DNA of 64,000 nt from Erythrobacter sp. SCSIO 43205. Its GTDB lineage: Bacteria > Pseudomonadota > Alphaproteobacteria > Sphingomonadales > Sphingomonadaceae. The stretch covers positions 310,001 to 374,000 of the forward strand of contig NZ_CP063202.1 in assembly GCF_019904235.1 (NCBI RefSeq). The letters are read 5' to 3'. The notes under the pieces were generated by a model that had not been told where the DNA came from, made no database searches, and saw only the letters and a program-made list of their open reading frames with translations. The position numbers and the translations under genes are program-made. Shown here piece by piece: positions 26,136 through 34,794 of the stretch (its first letter is position 1; every line of letters begins with the position of its first letter).

Positions 26136-26633
26136 TCAAATGCGGGAAGAAAGCAGCTTTGCCAGCGCCTCAATTCCAGCGGCATCCTCATCATCAAAAC
26201 GCGCCGTGCGCGGGCTATCGAGGTCAATTACGGCAATAACCGCGCCATTGCGGACGATCGGCACGACCAGCTCGGATTGGCTGGCTGCGTCGCAGGCGAT
26301 GTGGCCGGGAAAACTGTGCACGTCTTCGATACACTGCGTTTCACCCGATTGGACTGCCACGCCGCACACGCCTTTGCCCAGAGGAATGCGGATACAGGCC
26401 GGGCGGCCATGAAAAGGGCCAAGCACCAGCTCATCTGCGCCAGAAACGCCCGTGCCCATGCGGTAAAAGCCCGCCCAATTGAGGTCCGGCAGGAATTCCC
26501 ACATGAGGCTTGCAACATTGGCCATATTGGCGATCCCATCGGGCTCGCCAGTGGTGAGAGCATCGGCGGCTTCAAGCAATTGTTGATACACTTCTGCTTT
26601 TGAAGCCGTCGCATCGGGTTTGAAATCGAACAT
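26136..26633 (-). CDS. msrC: Free methionine-(R)-sulfoxide reductase (GAF domain)
   Basis: 165-residue fRMsr of the YebR type, reducing free Met-R-sulfoxide. Start 26633 (MFDFKPDATAS). Nearly all of the protein is one GAF domain. The three cysteines of the family are present: ACIRIPLGKGVCGVAV has two and GHIACDAASQSE the third. Further marks are NWAGFYRM and AVIDLDSP. Divergent from the sorbosone-dehydrogenase-like gene. Confidence 0.9.
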   Translation of the reverse strand: MFDFKPDATASKAEVYQQLLEAADALTTGEPDGIANMANVASLMWEFLPDLNWAGFYRMGTGVSGADELVLGPFHGRPACIRIPLGKGVCGVAVQSGETQCIEDVHSFPGHIACDAASQSELVVPIVRNGAVIAVIDLDSPRTARFDDEDAAGIEALAKLLSSRI

Positions 26634-26715
26634 CACTTTTCCTCGTGCGGTGCGCTTTGAGCCCTCTTGCACTCAATGGTTGCGGGGGGCTGCGCCCTGC
26701 CTTATCTCGCCCGAT

Positions 26716-28200
26716 ATGAGCATCTTTCGAAAAGTCGCAATCGCTTTGGTCGTTTTTCTCCTGATTGCAGGAGCAGGCCTGTTCTTTCTCACGCGCGGTG
26801 ACACCGCCGATGTGGATTTCGCCTCAGTCACGGGCCCCGATCCTGTGCTGCAAGAACCCAATGAAGAGAGTTTTCCAACGGTCCAGATTGCCAAGCCTGT
26901 AGGCTGGGACGAAGGCGAAGCGCCTGAAGCGCCAGAGGGTTTCACCGTTGGGCGTTTTGCTGAGGGGCTCGATCATCCGCGTGTTCTTTACACTCTGCCC
27001 AATGGTGATGTGCTGGTAACCCTGACCCGTGCGCCAGAGCGGCCTTCTGATGCAGAAGATGAAGGGCTCTTCGACAGCATTTACAACTGGATTGCGGACA
27101 AGCTTTTTGCCGCTGCTGGTGCGGCTGGTGCATCGGCGAACGAAGTGGTGCTTCTGCGCGACCGCGACGGTGATGGAGTGGCCGATATTCAGGAGGTGCT
27201 GCTCGACGCAGAGGCGGGTATGGATTCGCCATCAGGCATCGCTTGGCATGACGGCACGCTTTATATTGCCAATCACAATGCGGTGCTGGCTTTCGATTAT
27301 GAGCTTGGTTCTGCCACAGTCAGCAGCGAGGCGCGCAAGCTGATGGACTTGCCGCCCGGCGGCGGCCACTGGATGCGCAATATCGAAGTCCATCCCGATG
27401 GTGACCGGATGTACATTGCTGTGGGCTCTGTCTCCAATATTGGCGAACAAGGCATGGAGATTGAAGAAGGCCGCGCGATGATCCACGAGCTTTCGCTCAC
27501 CAGCCTTGAGGCGCGTCCCTATGGCGTAGGACTCAGAAACCCGAACGGCCTTGATTTCAGTCCATGGTCAGGCGAGCTTTGGACCACAGTCAACGAGCGC
27601 GATATGCTGGGTTCTGACCTTGTGCCTGATTACCTCACCAATGTGCCGGTTGGTGTGAATTATGGCTGGCCCTGGGTGTATTACAAAGACACCGTCGACC
27701 GCCGCGTGACTGCGCCGCGCCCGCGTTTCCTGATCGAGTACACACGTTATCCCGAATTCGCGCTGGGCCCGCACGTTGCAGCTTTGGGGCTTGTGTTCAC
27801 CAAAGAAGGCCATCGCATGGGTGATGCGTTCGCAAGCGGGGCGTTTGTTGCACAGCATGGATCGTGGAATCGCAAGCCGCCTTCTGGCTATAACGTTGTC
27901 TATGTCGACTTTGACGAATTCGGAAATCCGGTGGGCAAGCCTGTGCCACTGCTGACTGGCTTCCTCAATGAAGATGGCACCACCAAAGGCCGCCCGACAT
28001 GGGTTGAATGGGCAAATGACGGTGCGCTTCTGGTTTCGGACGATACGGCAGGCATAATCTGGCGCGTGATCAATCCGGCAAGCGAACCGGGCGCTGGCAT
28101 CGATGAGATTGAAGGCGAGCCCCTCCCGCCGAGCCGCGAACTGGTCGACCCACGAAGAGCGCTTGAGGAAGACTATCTGCGGACCCAAGCGGCCCAATAA
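26716..28200 (+). CDS. PQQ-dependent sorbosone/sugar dehydrogenase-like protein, membrane-anchored
   Basis: 494 residues from ATG 26716. One hydrophobic segment at residues 7-27 would anchor it to the periplasmic side. The rest is a beta-propeller like soluble aldose and L-sorbosone dehydrogenases: FAEGLDHPRVLYTLPNGDVLV, DRDGDGVADIQEV (a Ca-binding type loop), DSPSGIAWHDGTLYIAN, GLRNPNGLDFSP, NYGWPWVYY and AQHGSWNRKPPSGY. Whether PQQ is really the cofactor and what sugar or aldehyde is oxidised is unknown. Confidence 0.82.
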   Translation: MSIFRKVAIALVVFLLIAGAGLFFLTRGDTADVDFASVTGPDPVLQEPNEESFPTVQIAKPVGWDEGEAPEAPEGFTVGRFAEGLDHPRVLYTLPNGDVLVTLTRAPERPSDAEDEGLFDSIYNWIADKLFAAAGAAGASANEVVLLRDRDGDGVADIQEVLLDAEAGMDSPSGIAWHDGTLYIANHNAVLAFDYELGSATVSSEARKLMDLPPGGGHWMRNIEVHPDGDRMYIAVGSVSNIGEQGMEIEEGRAMIHELSLTSLEARPYGVGLRNPNGLDFSPWSGELWTTVNERDMLGSDLVPDYLTNVPVGVNYGWPWVYYKDTVDRRVTAPRPRFLIEYTRYPEFALGPHVAALGLVFTKEGHRMGDAFASGAFVAQHGSWNRKPPSGYNVVYVDFDEFGNPVGKPVPLLTGFLNEDGTTKGRPTWVEWANDGALLVSDDTAGIIWRVINPASEPGAGIDEIEGEPLPPSRELVDPRRALEEDYLRTQAAQ

Positions 28201-28207
28201 TCCTCTA

Positions 28208-29029
28208 TTAAAGCGCGAGGCCAGCAGCCCCGGCAACCTCGCAGGCGTATTGATAGGCGGTGCGCCCCGACCTGTTGCCGCGCGCGATTGCAAATGCGTT
28301 CGCTTCCTCTGCGACAATTTCCAGCCCTAGCGGCTCTATATAGCTGCGAACTATCTCCAGATAGGTAGCCTGATCGCATGGATGGAACGCGAGCGTCAGG
28401 CCGAAACGGTCTGCAAGCGCAAGAGCGTTGTCGCGTTCATCGCGTTCGTGAAGATCTGATGGACGGACCGCTGCGCTTTGCACGATAGCGCGTCGGTTGG
28501 ATGTGACCGCGACCCGGATATTCGCAGGGCGCCCCAACGCGCCGCCATCAAGCAGACTGCGCAATGCCAGATTGCCCTGCAAATCCCCCTCGTCAAAGCC
28601 AAGATCATCAATGAACAGGACAAAGGCGCGAGGGCGTTTTGCCAGCGCTTCAATCAATTGGGAAATGCGCGCAAAACCGCTGGCATTAACTTGCACAAGT
28701 GCGATTTCGCCTCCGTTTTGCTGAAGGTTGCCGGTGCAGGCGCGTATGAGGGCGGACTTGCCCATGCCGCGTGCGCCCCATAGCAACATATCGTGTGAGG
28801 CCGCGCCCGAGCTTAGCCGCTCAAGGTTGCGATGGACCGCTTGTTTTTGCGCGTCGATCCCGCAAAGGCGCTCAACCGGAAGGGCGTCCAGCTCCTCTAA
28901 AGCGTGAGCGCCTTCATCTGACCAGACATAGGCGGGGTGATCGAGCCAGTTGACAGGGGGCGCAGGCTCAGGGGCGAGCCGTTCCAGCGCCGCTGCAATG
29001 CGCACCAAGACCTCGCCGTAATCGCTCAT
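28208..29029 (-). CDS. DUF815 family AAA-type ATPase
   Basis: 273 residues. Walker A is LLWGARGMGKSAL (about residue 88), Walker B LFIDDLGFDEGD, sensor VAVTSNRRAI and the family DRFGLTLAFHPC. Residues 1-60 are an N-terminal helical part. DUF815 proteins are widespread but without a firm biochemical role. It is 8 nt from the stop of the convergent gene and 12 nt from the acyl-CoA dehydrogenase gene upstream, likely one operon with it. Confidence 0.85.
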   Translation of the reverse strand: MSDYGEVLVRIAAALERLAPEPAPPVNWLDHPAYVWSDEGAHALEELDALPVERLCGIDAQKQAVHRNLERLSSGAASHDMLLWGARGMGKSALIRACTGNLQQNGGEIALVQVNASGFARISQLIEALAKRPRAFVLFIDDLGFDEGDLQGNLALRSLLDGGALGRPANIRVAVTSNRRAIVQSAAVRPSDLHERDERDNALALADRFGLTLAFHPCDQATYLEIVRSYIEPLGLEIVAEEANAFAIARGNRSGRTAYQYACEVAGAAGLAL

Positions 29030-29040
29030 CCCGGCTTTCC

Positions 29041-30783
29041 TTAGCCGACAAGGGCTTCGGGTGACAGCGCGTAAAGCCCTTCAGAGCCAGCGGTCGCGCT
29101 TGCTTTAAGGCCTGCGGCTTCTGGCACGATACGGTCGAGGAAAAAGCGAGCGGTTACGGGTTTTGTCTCAGCCAAAGCCGGGCTTGCGCCGCCCGCCACC
29201 GCCTGCGCCTGCTTCATCAACTGCCATCCAGCAACAGCGACGGCGAACATGGTGGTGAAGGGGACGCTCCCTGCAAGCCTGTCATCAAGGCTTGCCTCGT
29301 CACGCATCCACTGCGCAATCGCGGTGCAATCTTTTGCAAGGCTCGCGAGCGCAGGCTCATCAGAGGCATCGCGGGCAATATCAGCAAGAAGGCCAAGCAG
29401 CGCCTCACCCCCTTCAAGGCCAAGCTTGCGTGTGACAAGGTCAGCGGCCTGAATACCGTTGGTTCCCTCGTAAATCGGGGCAATCCGCGAATCGCGCCAG
29501 TGCTGCGCTGCCCCCGTTTCTTCGACGAAGCCCATCCCGCCGTGGATTTGAACGCCAAGGCCAGCGACTTCGACGCCGACATCGGTGCCCCACGCTTTCA
29601 AAAGCGGCACAAGCACTTCGGCCCTCGCAGCCGCGCCTTTATCGCCCAAGGTGCCGCGGTCGACTTGACCAGAGCAGTAATAAAGCAGCGCCCGTGCGCC
29701 TTCGGTGAGGGCTTTCATGCGAAGGATCATGCGGCGCACATCGGGGTGTTCGACAATTGCAACAGGGCTCTTGTCGGGCGACCCTGCGCGCGCCGATTGC
29801 ACCCGCTCCATCGCGTAAGCAATTGCTTGCTGCGTAGCGCGCTCACCGATCTGCACGCCCTGATTGCCGACATTGATCCGCGCATTGTTCATCATCGTGA
29901 ACATACAGGCGAGGCCTTTATTCTCCGCGCCGACCAGTTCACCGATACACTCATCATTGTCGCCATAGGACATGACGCAAGTGGGTGAGGCGTTGATGCC
30001 AAGCTTGTGTTCAAGGCTCACCGGGCGAAGGTCGTTGTGGGGGCCAAGCGACCCGTCCGCGTTCACATGATACTTCGGCACTACAAAAAGCGAGATCCCG
30101 CGCGATCCTTCGGGCGCGCCAGGGAGCCGGGCGAGCACGAGGTGGATGATGTTTTCTGCGAGGCTGTGATCGCCCCAGGTGATGTAGATCTTCTGGCCCT
30201 TGATCTTGTATTTGCCCGCGTGCTCCCCTTCGGTGATCGGTTCAGCGGTCGAACGCAGCGCGCCGACATCGCTGCCCGCAGCAGGTTCGGTGAGGTTCAT
30301 CGTGCCTGACCATTTCCCGCTCACAAGGTCGGGCAGGTAGAGCGCTTTTTGCGCATCGGTCCCATGGTGTTCGAGCGCTTCAATCGCGCCCACTGACAGC
30401 ATCGGCAGGAGGCTGAAAGCCATATTGGCCGCACCAAGATTTTCGAGCACATTGCACGACAGAGTAAAGGGAAGGCCCTGTCCGCCAAAATCGGTTGAGC
30501 TGCTGATCGAGTTCCATCCTTGCTCAACATATCCTTGGTACGCTTCCTTGAACCCATCGGGCAGGCGCACCACGCCGTTCTCAAGTTTTGCACCTTCAAG
30601 ATCGCCAATGCGATTGAGCGGCGCGAATTCGCCTGCTGCAAACTGACCCACGCCTTCAACGATTGCTTCAACCAGATCGCTTTCGGCAGCTGCGAATGTC
30701 TCAGTCTTAGCGAGGTCTTCGATGCCTGCGTTCACACGAATGGCGAGCAATTGGTCCTGAGTGGGCGGGGTGTATGGGGTCAC
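29041..30783 (-). CDS. Long-form acyl-CoA dehydrogenase (DmdC/FadE-like subfamily)
   Basis: 580-residue FAD enzyme, longer than the 380-residue short-chain type, with an extra C-terminal domain. Seen: MNLTEPAAGSDVGALRS (FAD/substrate loop), KGQKIYITWGDHSLAENI, GERATQQAIAYAMERVQ, and the catalytic Glu in IAPIYEGTNGIQAADLV, placed as in the 3-methylmercaptopropionyl-CoA dehydrogenase (DmdC) family. Actual substrate (fatty acyl-CoA or DMSP-derived) cannot be told; no other dmd genes are nearby. Divergent from tsaC. Confidence 0.88.
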   Translation of the reverse strand: MTPYTPPTQDQLLAIRVNAGIEDLAKTETFAAAESDLVEAIVEGVGQFAAGEFAPLNRIGDLEGAKLENGVVRLPDGFKEAYQGYVEQGWNSISSSTDFGGQGLPFTLSCNVLENLGAANMAFSLLPMLSVGAIEALEHHGTDAQKALYLPDLVSGKWSGTMNLTEPAAGSDVGALRSTAEPITEGEHAGKYKIKGQKIYITWGDHSLAENIIHLVLARLPGAPEGSRGISLFVVPKYHVNADGSLGPHNDLRPVSLEHKLGINASPTCVMSYGDNDECIGELVGAENKGLACMFTMMNNARINVGNQGVQIGERATQQAIAYAMERVQSARAGSPDKSPVAIVEHPDVRRMILRMKALTEGARALLYYCSGQVDRGTLGDKGAAARAEVLVPLLKAWGTDVGVEVAGLGVQIHGGMGFVEETGAAQHWRDSRIAPIYEGTNGIQAADLVTRKLGLEGGEALLGLLADIARDASDEPALASLAKDCTAIAQWMRDEASLDDRLAGSVPFTTMFAVAVAGWQLMKQAQAVAGGASPALAETKPVTARFFLDRIVPEAAGLKASATAGSEGLYALSPEALVG

Positions 30784-30847
30784 GCGAAATCGTCCTGATT
30801 ATGAAAGTGTGCTTGGCAAGGTTGCGCATCAGATATAGCGCGATTGC

Positions 30848-31798
30848 ATGGCTCGCAAGAACGTTACGCAACAGCTAGCGCCCACGGATGAAGGGTTCGC
30901 CCACGCGGTTGCGATTCTGACCGAGGGCGGCCTTGTCGCTGTGCCAACCGAAACGGTTTATGGGCTTGCCGCGCGTGCCGATAGCGCAGAGGCGGTAGCG
31001 GCTATCTATGCCGCCAAAGGCCGACCAAGCTTCAATCCACTGATTGTTCATGTGAAGGATCTTGAGCAGGCGGAGCGCTTTGCCCACTTCGACAATCGGG
31101 CACGCGATGTGGCGAGGCGATTTTGGCCGGGGCCTTTGACGCTTGTTCTGCCGATGCGAGAGGAGGCGGGACTTGCAAAGGCGGTGAGCGCTGGCCTTGC
31201 GACCATCGCATTAAGAGCCCCTGCGCATCCGGTGATGCAGCACCTTCTGGAGCGCCTTCCATTCCCACTCGCCGCCCCATCCGCCAATCGCAGCGAAGAG
31301 GTGAGCCCTACGCGGCCCGAACACGTGATCGCCTCGCTTGAAGGGCGGTGCCCAGCGGTGATTGACGGCGGCCCAACGCATGATGGGCTTGAATCGACCA
31401 TCATTGCGCTACGAGAGGGGGGCAGATGGAATCTGCTGCGCCCCGGCCCGATCACCACCAAAGCGCTTGAAGAGGTGCTCGGCCCCCAAACCGTGCAAGA
31501 AAAAGCCAAAATCGAAGCCCCAGGGCAAACCGCGCGTCATTATTCGCCCGGCAAACCCCTGAGGCGAAATGCCCAAGAAGTTGCGCCAGACGAGTTTTTC
31601 ATCGGCTTTGGCGCGGTTCGTGGGGACTGCAATTTGTCGGACAAGGGCGATTTGGCGAGGGCGGCAGCCAATCTGTACGAATGTCTTCATCAGGCCGCCG
31701 CATCGGACAAGCCGCGCATTGCCATTGCTCCGATTCCCGACGATGGCATCGGTCTGGCGATCAATGACCGATTGCGGCGCGCAGCTACTGCATCCTAA
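30848..31798 (+). CDS. L-threonylcarbamoyladenylate synthase (Sua5/TsaC2 type)
   Basis: 316-residue enzyme of the t6A37 tRNA modification pathway. Residues 15-200 are the YrdC domain: GLVAVPTETVYGLAA, KGRPSFNPLIVHV, FWPGPLTLVLP, LRAPAHPV and LAAPSANRSEEVSPT. A linker (GQTARHYSPGKPL) leads into a Sua5 C-terminal domain, so it is the long Sua5 form rather than the short TsaC. The stop overlaps by 4 nt the stop of a convergent lipoprotein gene. Confidence 0.93.
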   Translation: MARKNVTQQLAPTDEGFAHAVAILTEGGLVAVPTETVYGLAARADSAEAVAAIYAAKGRPSFNPLIVHVKDLEQAERFAHFDNRARDVARRFWPGPLTLVLPMREEAGLAKAVSAGLATIALRAPAHPVMQHLLERLPFPLAAPSANRSEEVSPTRPEHVIASLEGRCPAVIDGGPTHDGLESTIIALREGGRWNLLRPGPITTKALEEVLGPQTVQEKAKIEAPGQTARHYSPGKPLRRNAQEVAPDEFFIGFGAVRGDCNLSDKGDLARAAANLYECLHQAAASDKPRIAIAPIPDDGIGLAINDRLRRAATAS

Positions 31799-32127
31799 CG
31801 CGGTTCATAAGGGACTTGCGGCAAAAGCTCGTCGATTTCCTCAGCGGTTTTGCGCGCTTCGTCACAGGCGCGTCGATCACCGTCGTAGCAATCCTCGCGC
31901 TGCTGTTCATATTCACGCTCCAACCTGCCCAGGCGTTCTTCGCGGCGACGGATCTCGCGCCCGCGCTTTTCATCGGCCTCCGACTGGCTGGTGGTTGCAA
32001 GGTCCACCGCTTTCGCACCCACCCGCACGGGCGCAGTGACCACATTGGCAGCCGTTCGGGCAAGACAGCCAGAGAGGGTGAGCGAGATACCGGCAAGGGC
32101 CAGGGCCAGGAATGGAGTCATGCGCAT
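31795..32127 (-). CDS. Small predicted lipoprotein
   Basis: 110 residues from ATG 32127. The N-terminus MRMTPFLALALAGISLTLSGC ends in a lipobox (LSGC), so it should be lipidated and kept in the envelope. The mature part is charged, with a helical EERLGRLEREYEQQRED stretch that may be coiled coil and a Cys pair (DCYDGDRRACDEA) reminiscent of a disulfide loop. Function unknown. Confidence 0.7.
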   Translation of the reverse strand: MRMTPFLALALAGISLTLSGCLARTAANVVTAPVRVGAKAVDLATTSQSEADEKRGREIRRREERLGRLEREYEQQREDCYDGDRRACDEARKTAEEIDELLPQVPYEPR

Positions 32128-32199
32128 GGGCCAAAGTGTCTCGCAAGACGAGCGATCATGCAAGCAGGACTATTCCTGACTGCGGGCGTACGAGCTTCT

Positions 32200-33015
32200 T
32201 CAAGAGGAGGTTTTCGTACCATCGGGACAGTTGAGCGAACCCGATCCCATCGCGCTTTCGGTGCAGGTTGCGCTGCCTTCGACATTGACGCTGCCCGAAC
32301 CCATGATCGAGGCTTCCACTGCGCCATCGGATTGCACGTTCACGCTGCCTGATCCGGCAATTGCGACTTCGACATCGTTCGCTTTGAGTTGATCAAGCCG
32401 CGCGCCGCCCGAACCGCCGAGGTTAATATCGAGCCTTTCAGCCGTGCCTGATGCCGTAACCGAGCCAGAGCCGCCGATGCTGATTTCAAGAGAGGAAGCG
32501 GTGAGCGTGCCCAAAGCCGCGCTTCCTGACCCGGCCAGGTTTACATCAAGCGCGTCCAGCGTCGCCTCGCCGCCTGTAAACTCACCCGAACCAAGGACCG
32601 AAACCTGTGCGGTTTTGGCAAGGCTTTGTGTCTCAATGCTTCCACTGCCGGTGATCACAAGCTCTTCAGGAGCAGCTGGCAAGGTCACGCGAATGGTCGC
32701 CTGATCGCTTTGATCCCAAAGGCTTTCATCGCGCGAAATGCCCAAGAGATCACCATCAAGCACAAATCGCAGCGCCGCTTTTGCATCTTCGCTGCCTTCA
32801 ACGGTGATCGCGAAAGCATCACCTTGCGAAATGATGACCTTGTCGGACCCTGCCAAAACCACTTCAACCGGGGCGGCGGCGCTCTGGTCGATTTCGCTCA
32901 AGGGCACACCTTCCTCACCATTGATCGTGACATCAGCGCCAAAACAGGCGGTAAGGCCAAGGGTCAGAGGGAGCGAGGCAAGAAGAGCAAGGGGTTTACG
33001 GGGCGAGAAAGGCAT
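32200..33015 (-). CDS. Head-GIN (DUF2807) lipoprotein with repeated GSG turns
   Basis: 271 residues from ATG 33015 (MPFSPRKPLALLA). The signal peptide ends in a lipobox LTAC (about residue 24). The mature protein is a DUF2807 putative auto-adhesin-type beta-helix: eight turns each contain a GSG motif (ITGSGSI, VLGSGEF, LAGSGSA, IGGSGSV, LGGSGGA, IAGSGSV, IMGSGSV, AMGSGSL) about 18-20 residues apart. Function unknown; likely periplasmic or surface. Confidence 0.82.
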   Translation of the reverse strand: MPFSPRKPLALLASLPLTLGLTACFGADVTINGEEGVPLSEIDQSAAAPVEVVLAGSDKVIISQGDAFAITVEGSEDAKAALRFVLDGDLLGISRDESLWDQSDQATIRVTLPAAPEELVITGSGSIETQSLAKTAQVSVLGSGEFTGGEATLDALDVNLAGSGSAALGTLTASSLEISIGGSGSVTASGTAERLDINLGGSGGARLDQLKANDVEVAIAGSGSVNVQSDGAVEASIMGSGSVNVEGSATCTESAMGSGSLNCPDGTKTSS

Positions 33016-33101
33016 CAAATAACTCCACCAGTGGCATTGCGTATTACTCAGGTAATACACCATTCATTCTCTGGCAAGAGGGCTTGTGGACGCGCACATG
33101 A

Positions 33102-33130
33102 AAAGGGCCGCTCCATCGGAACGGCCCTTT
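33102..33130. terminator. Terminator hairpin downstream of carD
   Basis: AAAGGGCCG at 33102-33110 and CGGCCCTTT at 33122-33130 form a perfect 9-bp stem; on the minus strand it is followed by TT. It lies 26 nt beyond the carD stop. Confidence 0.65.
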
Positions 33131-33155
33131 CAAAGGATTATAAATCTGCGCGAGA

Positions 33156-33689
33156 TCAGCTCTCTTCAGTGTTCTCGTAATATTGCGGCGCGTGTTCGCG
33201 CAACACGTCGAGGATCTTTTCAAGCGCAGTTGCCTCGTCGGTTTCTTCCATCGCAGCGAGTTCGCGCGCGAGGCGGCTGGAGGCCGCTTCGAAGATTTGA
33301 CGTTCGGAATAGCTTTGCTCAGGCTGATCGTCCGGGCGGAAAAGGTCGCGGGTAACTTCCGCGATCAGGACGATTTCGCCTGAATTGATTTTCGCTTCGT
33401 ACTCTTGCGCCCGGCGTGACCACATGGTGCGCTTGACCTTGGGTTTGCCTTTGAGCGTTTCCATCGCTTCCTTGAGAGTCTTGTCGCTGGAAAGCTTGCG
33501 CATACCGATCGATTCAACCTTATTGGTCGGCACACGAAGCGTCATGCGCTCTTTTTCAAAGCGCAGGACATACAGCTCAAGCTGCATTCCGGCGATTTCC
33601 TGATTTTCAAGTTCGATGACACGGCCAACGCCGTGCTTTGGGTAAACAACATAATCGCCAACAGTGAAGGCGGGCGCATTGCTTGCCAT
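33156..33689 (-). CDS. carD: CarD/CdnL-family RNA polymerase-binding regulator
   Basis: 177 residues. N-terminal RNAP-interacting Tudor-like domain: YVVYPKHGVGRVIELENQEIAG is split here as FTVGDYVVYPKHG and GVGRVIELE; the C-terminal helical DNA-binding part has SRRAQEYEAKINSGE, LFRPDDQPEQSYSERQIFE and LARELAAMEETDE. Family members stabilise open promoter complexes at rRNA and growth genes. It follows fdxA on the same strand after a 327-nt gap. Confidence 0.93.
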   Translation of the reverse strand: MASNAPAFTVGDYVVYPKHGVGRVIELENQEIAGMQLELYVLRFEKERMTLRVPTNKVESIGMRKLSSDKTLKEAMETLKGKPKVKRTMWSRRAQEYEAKINSGEIVLIAEVTRDLFRPDDQPEQSYSERQIFEAASSRLARELAAMEETDEATALEKILDVLREHAPQYYENTEES

Positions 33690-34016
33690 GCGTATTCCTT
33701 TCTTGTGGCCGCCAGCGGTTACCTAACCCGAGCTGATTGAGAGCCGTGCTTCGCCCCACGTATTTCCCTTCGATTGAAGCGAAATCCGCCAGAGAAAGCT
33801 GTCTCAAACTGTCGTTGCTGGTGTGTGGCCTTTCTAATTCGCACAAGCCGACGCCGGGCTCATCGGGGGACAAGTCAGCGCGGTTGATTGATTATATAGC
33901 ACACTCGTAACAAAATTGCGAATCAAGAACCATTCGGTCCCGATTGCGCACTTAAGTCACGCGCCCAATGCGTATTGTCTGGAAGCGAATCACCCTTCGG
34001 CAACGCTGACTGGCGC
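33690..34016 (-). promoter_or_regulatory. carD upstream region (gene-free)
   Basis: No gene seen in this 327-nt stretch. On the minus strand a TATAAT hexamer lies at 33891-33896 in AT-rich sequence, about 200 nt before the carD ATG, without a clear -35. It may be the carD promoter with a long leader. Confidence 0.35.
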
Positions 34017-34355
34017 TTAATCACCTTCTCCGGGCGCTTCGCTGAAGTACTTCTCGAACTTGCCTTCTTGACCCTTGAACTCGTCCGCATCGGCAGGCGG
34101 CTCTTTCTGGCTCGTGATATTGGGCCATTCAGCGGAGAATTTGGTGTTGAGCTCCAGCCATTTTTCAAGCCCATCCTCGGTGTCAGGCAGGATCGCTTCA
34201 GCGGGGCATTCGGGCTCGCACACGCCACAATCGATGCATTCAGCCGGGTTGATGACCAGCATATTTTCACCCTCGTAGAAGCAGTCCACCGGGCACACTT
34301 CCACACAATCGGTGTATTTGCATCGAATGCAGTCATCGGTGACGACGTAAGTCAT
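34017..34355 (-). CDS. fdxA: Seven-iron ferredoxin FdxA
   Basis: 112-residue [3Fe-4S][4Fe-4S] ferredoxin. The N-terminal half carries [17 protein letters not shown] and [14 protein letters not shown], the Cys spacing of the FdxA family, and the C-terminal extension ([17 protein letters not shown]) is typical of the alphaproteobacterial form. An electron carrier in the cytosol; partners unknown. It lies between the S4 protein gene and carD. Confidence 0.93.
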   Translation of the reverse strand: MTYVVTDDCIRCKYTDCVEVCPVDCFYEGENMLVINPAECIDCGVCEPECPAEAILPDTEDGLEKWLELNTKFSAEWPNITSQKEPPADADEFKGQEGKFEKYFSEAPGEGD

Positions 34356-34451
34356 GTTCCAAAAGGTCTTTCTCTATGTCGAGCTCGCAAAAAGGCGAAA
34401 CTTGACAGGAATCACAAGTTCCGCGCTGCTAGTGGCAAGAGGGGTGAATGG

Positions 34452-34787
34452 TCAAGGTCGCGATGTGTTCCCGGCGCTGGCTAATGCATCGCTGCCGCGT
34501 CCATATTCGCTGTAACAGCTTTTGGCTAGGGTTGCCGACAATCGCTTTGCTGGAAGCGTGGTAATCTCGACGATCCTTACCTCACCCCCCACCACCAAAG
34601 TGAGCACATCGCCAACAGCAACACATTCGCTCGCGCGGCTCACGTGTTTCCTGTTGCGGCGTAAGGATCGCCCTTCGATCATGGCGCGTGCCGCAGAGCG
34701 CGTCCGGGCAAAACGCAGGTAAACGAGCAGACGGTCGAGCCTAAGGGTTTCCCTTGCCTCACTCGCGCCAGCGCCCGCCTCCACCAT
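34452..34787 (-). CDS. S4-domain RNA-binding protein (HslR-like)
   Basis: 111 residues. The S4 domain covers about residues 15-70: RLDRLLVYLRFARTRSAARAMI, then NRKHVSRASECVAVGDVLTL. E. coli Hsp15 (HslR), its best known relative, rescues stalled 50S subunits. It starts 7 nt after the helicase stop, in the same direction, so they are one operon. Confidence 0.85.
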   Translation of the reverse strand: MVEAGAGASEARETLRLDRLLVYLRFARTRSAARAMIEGRSLRRNRKHVSRASECVAVGDVLTLVVGGEVRIVEITTLPAKRLSATLAKSCYSEYGRGSDALASAGNTSRP

Positions 34788-34794
34788 CAGCGCC

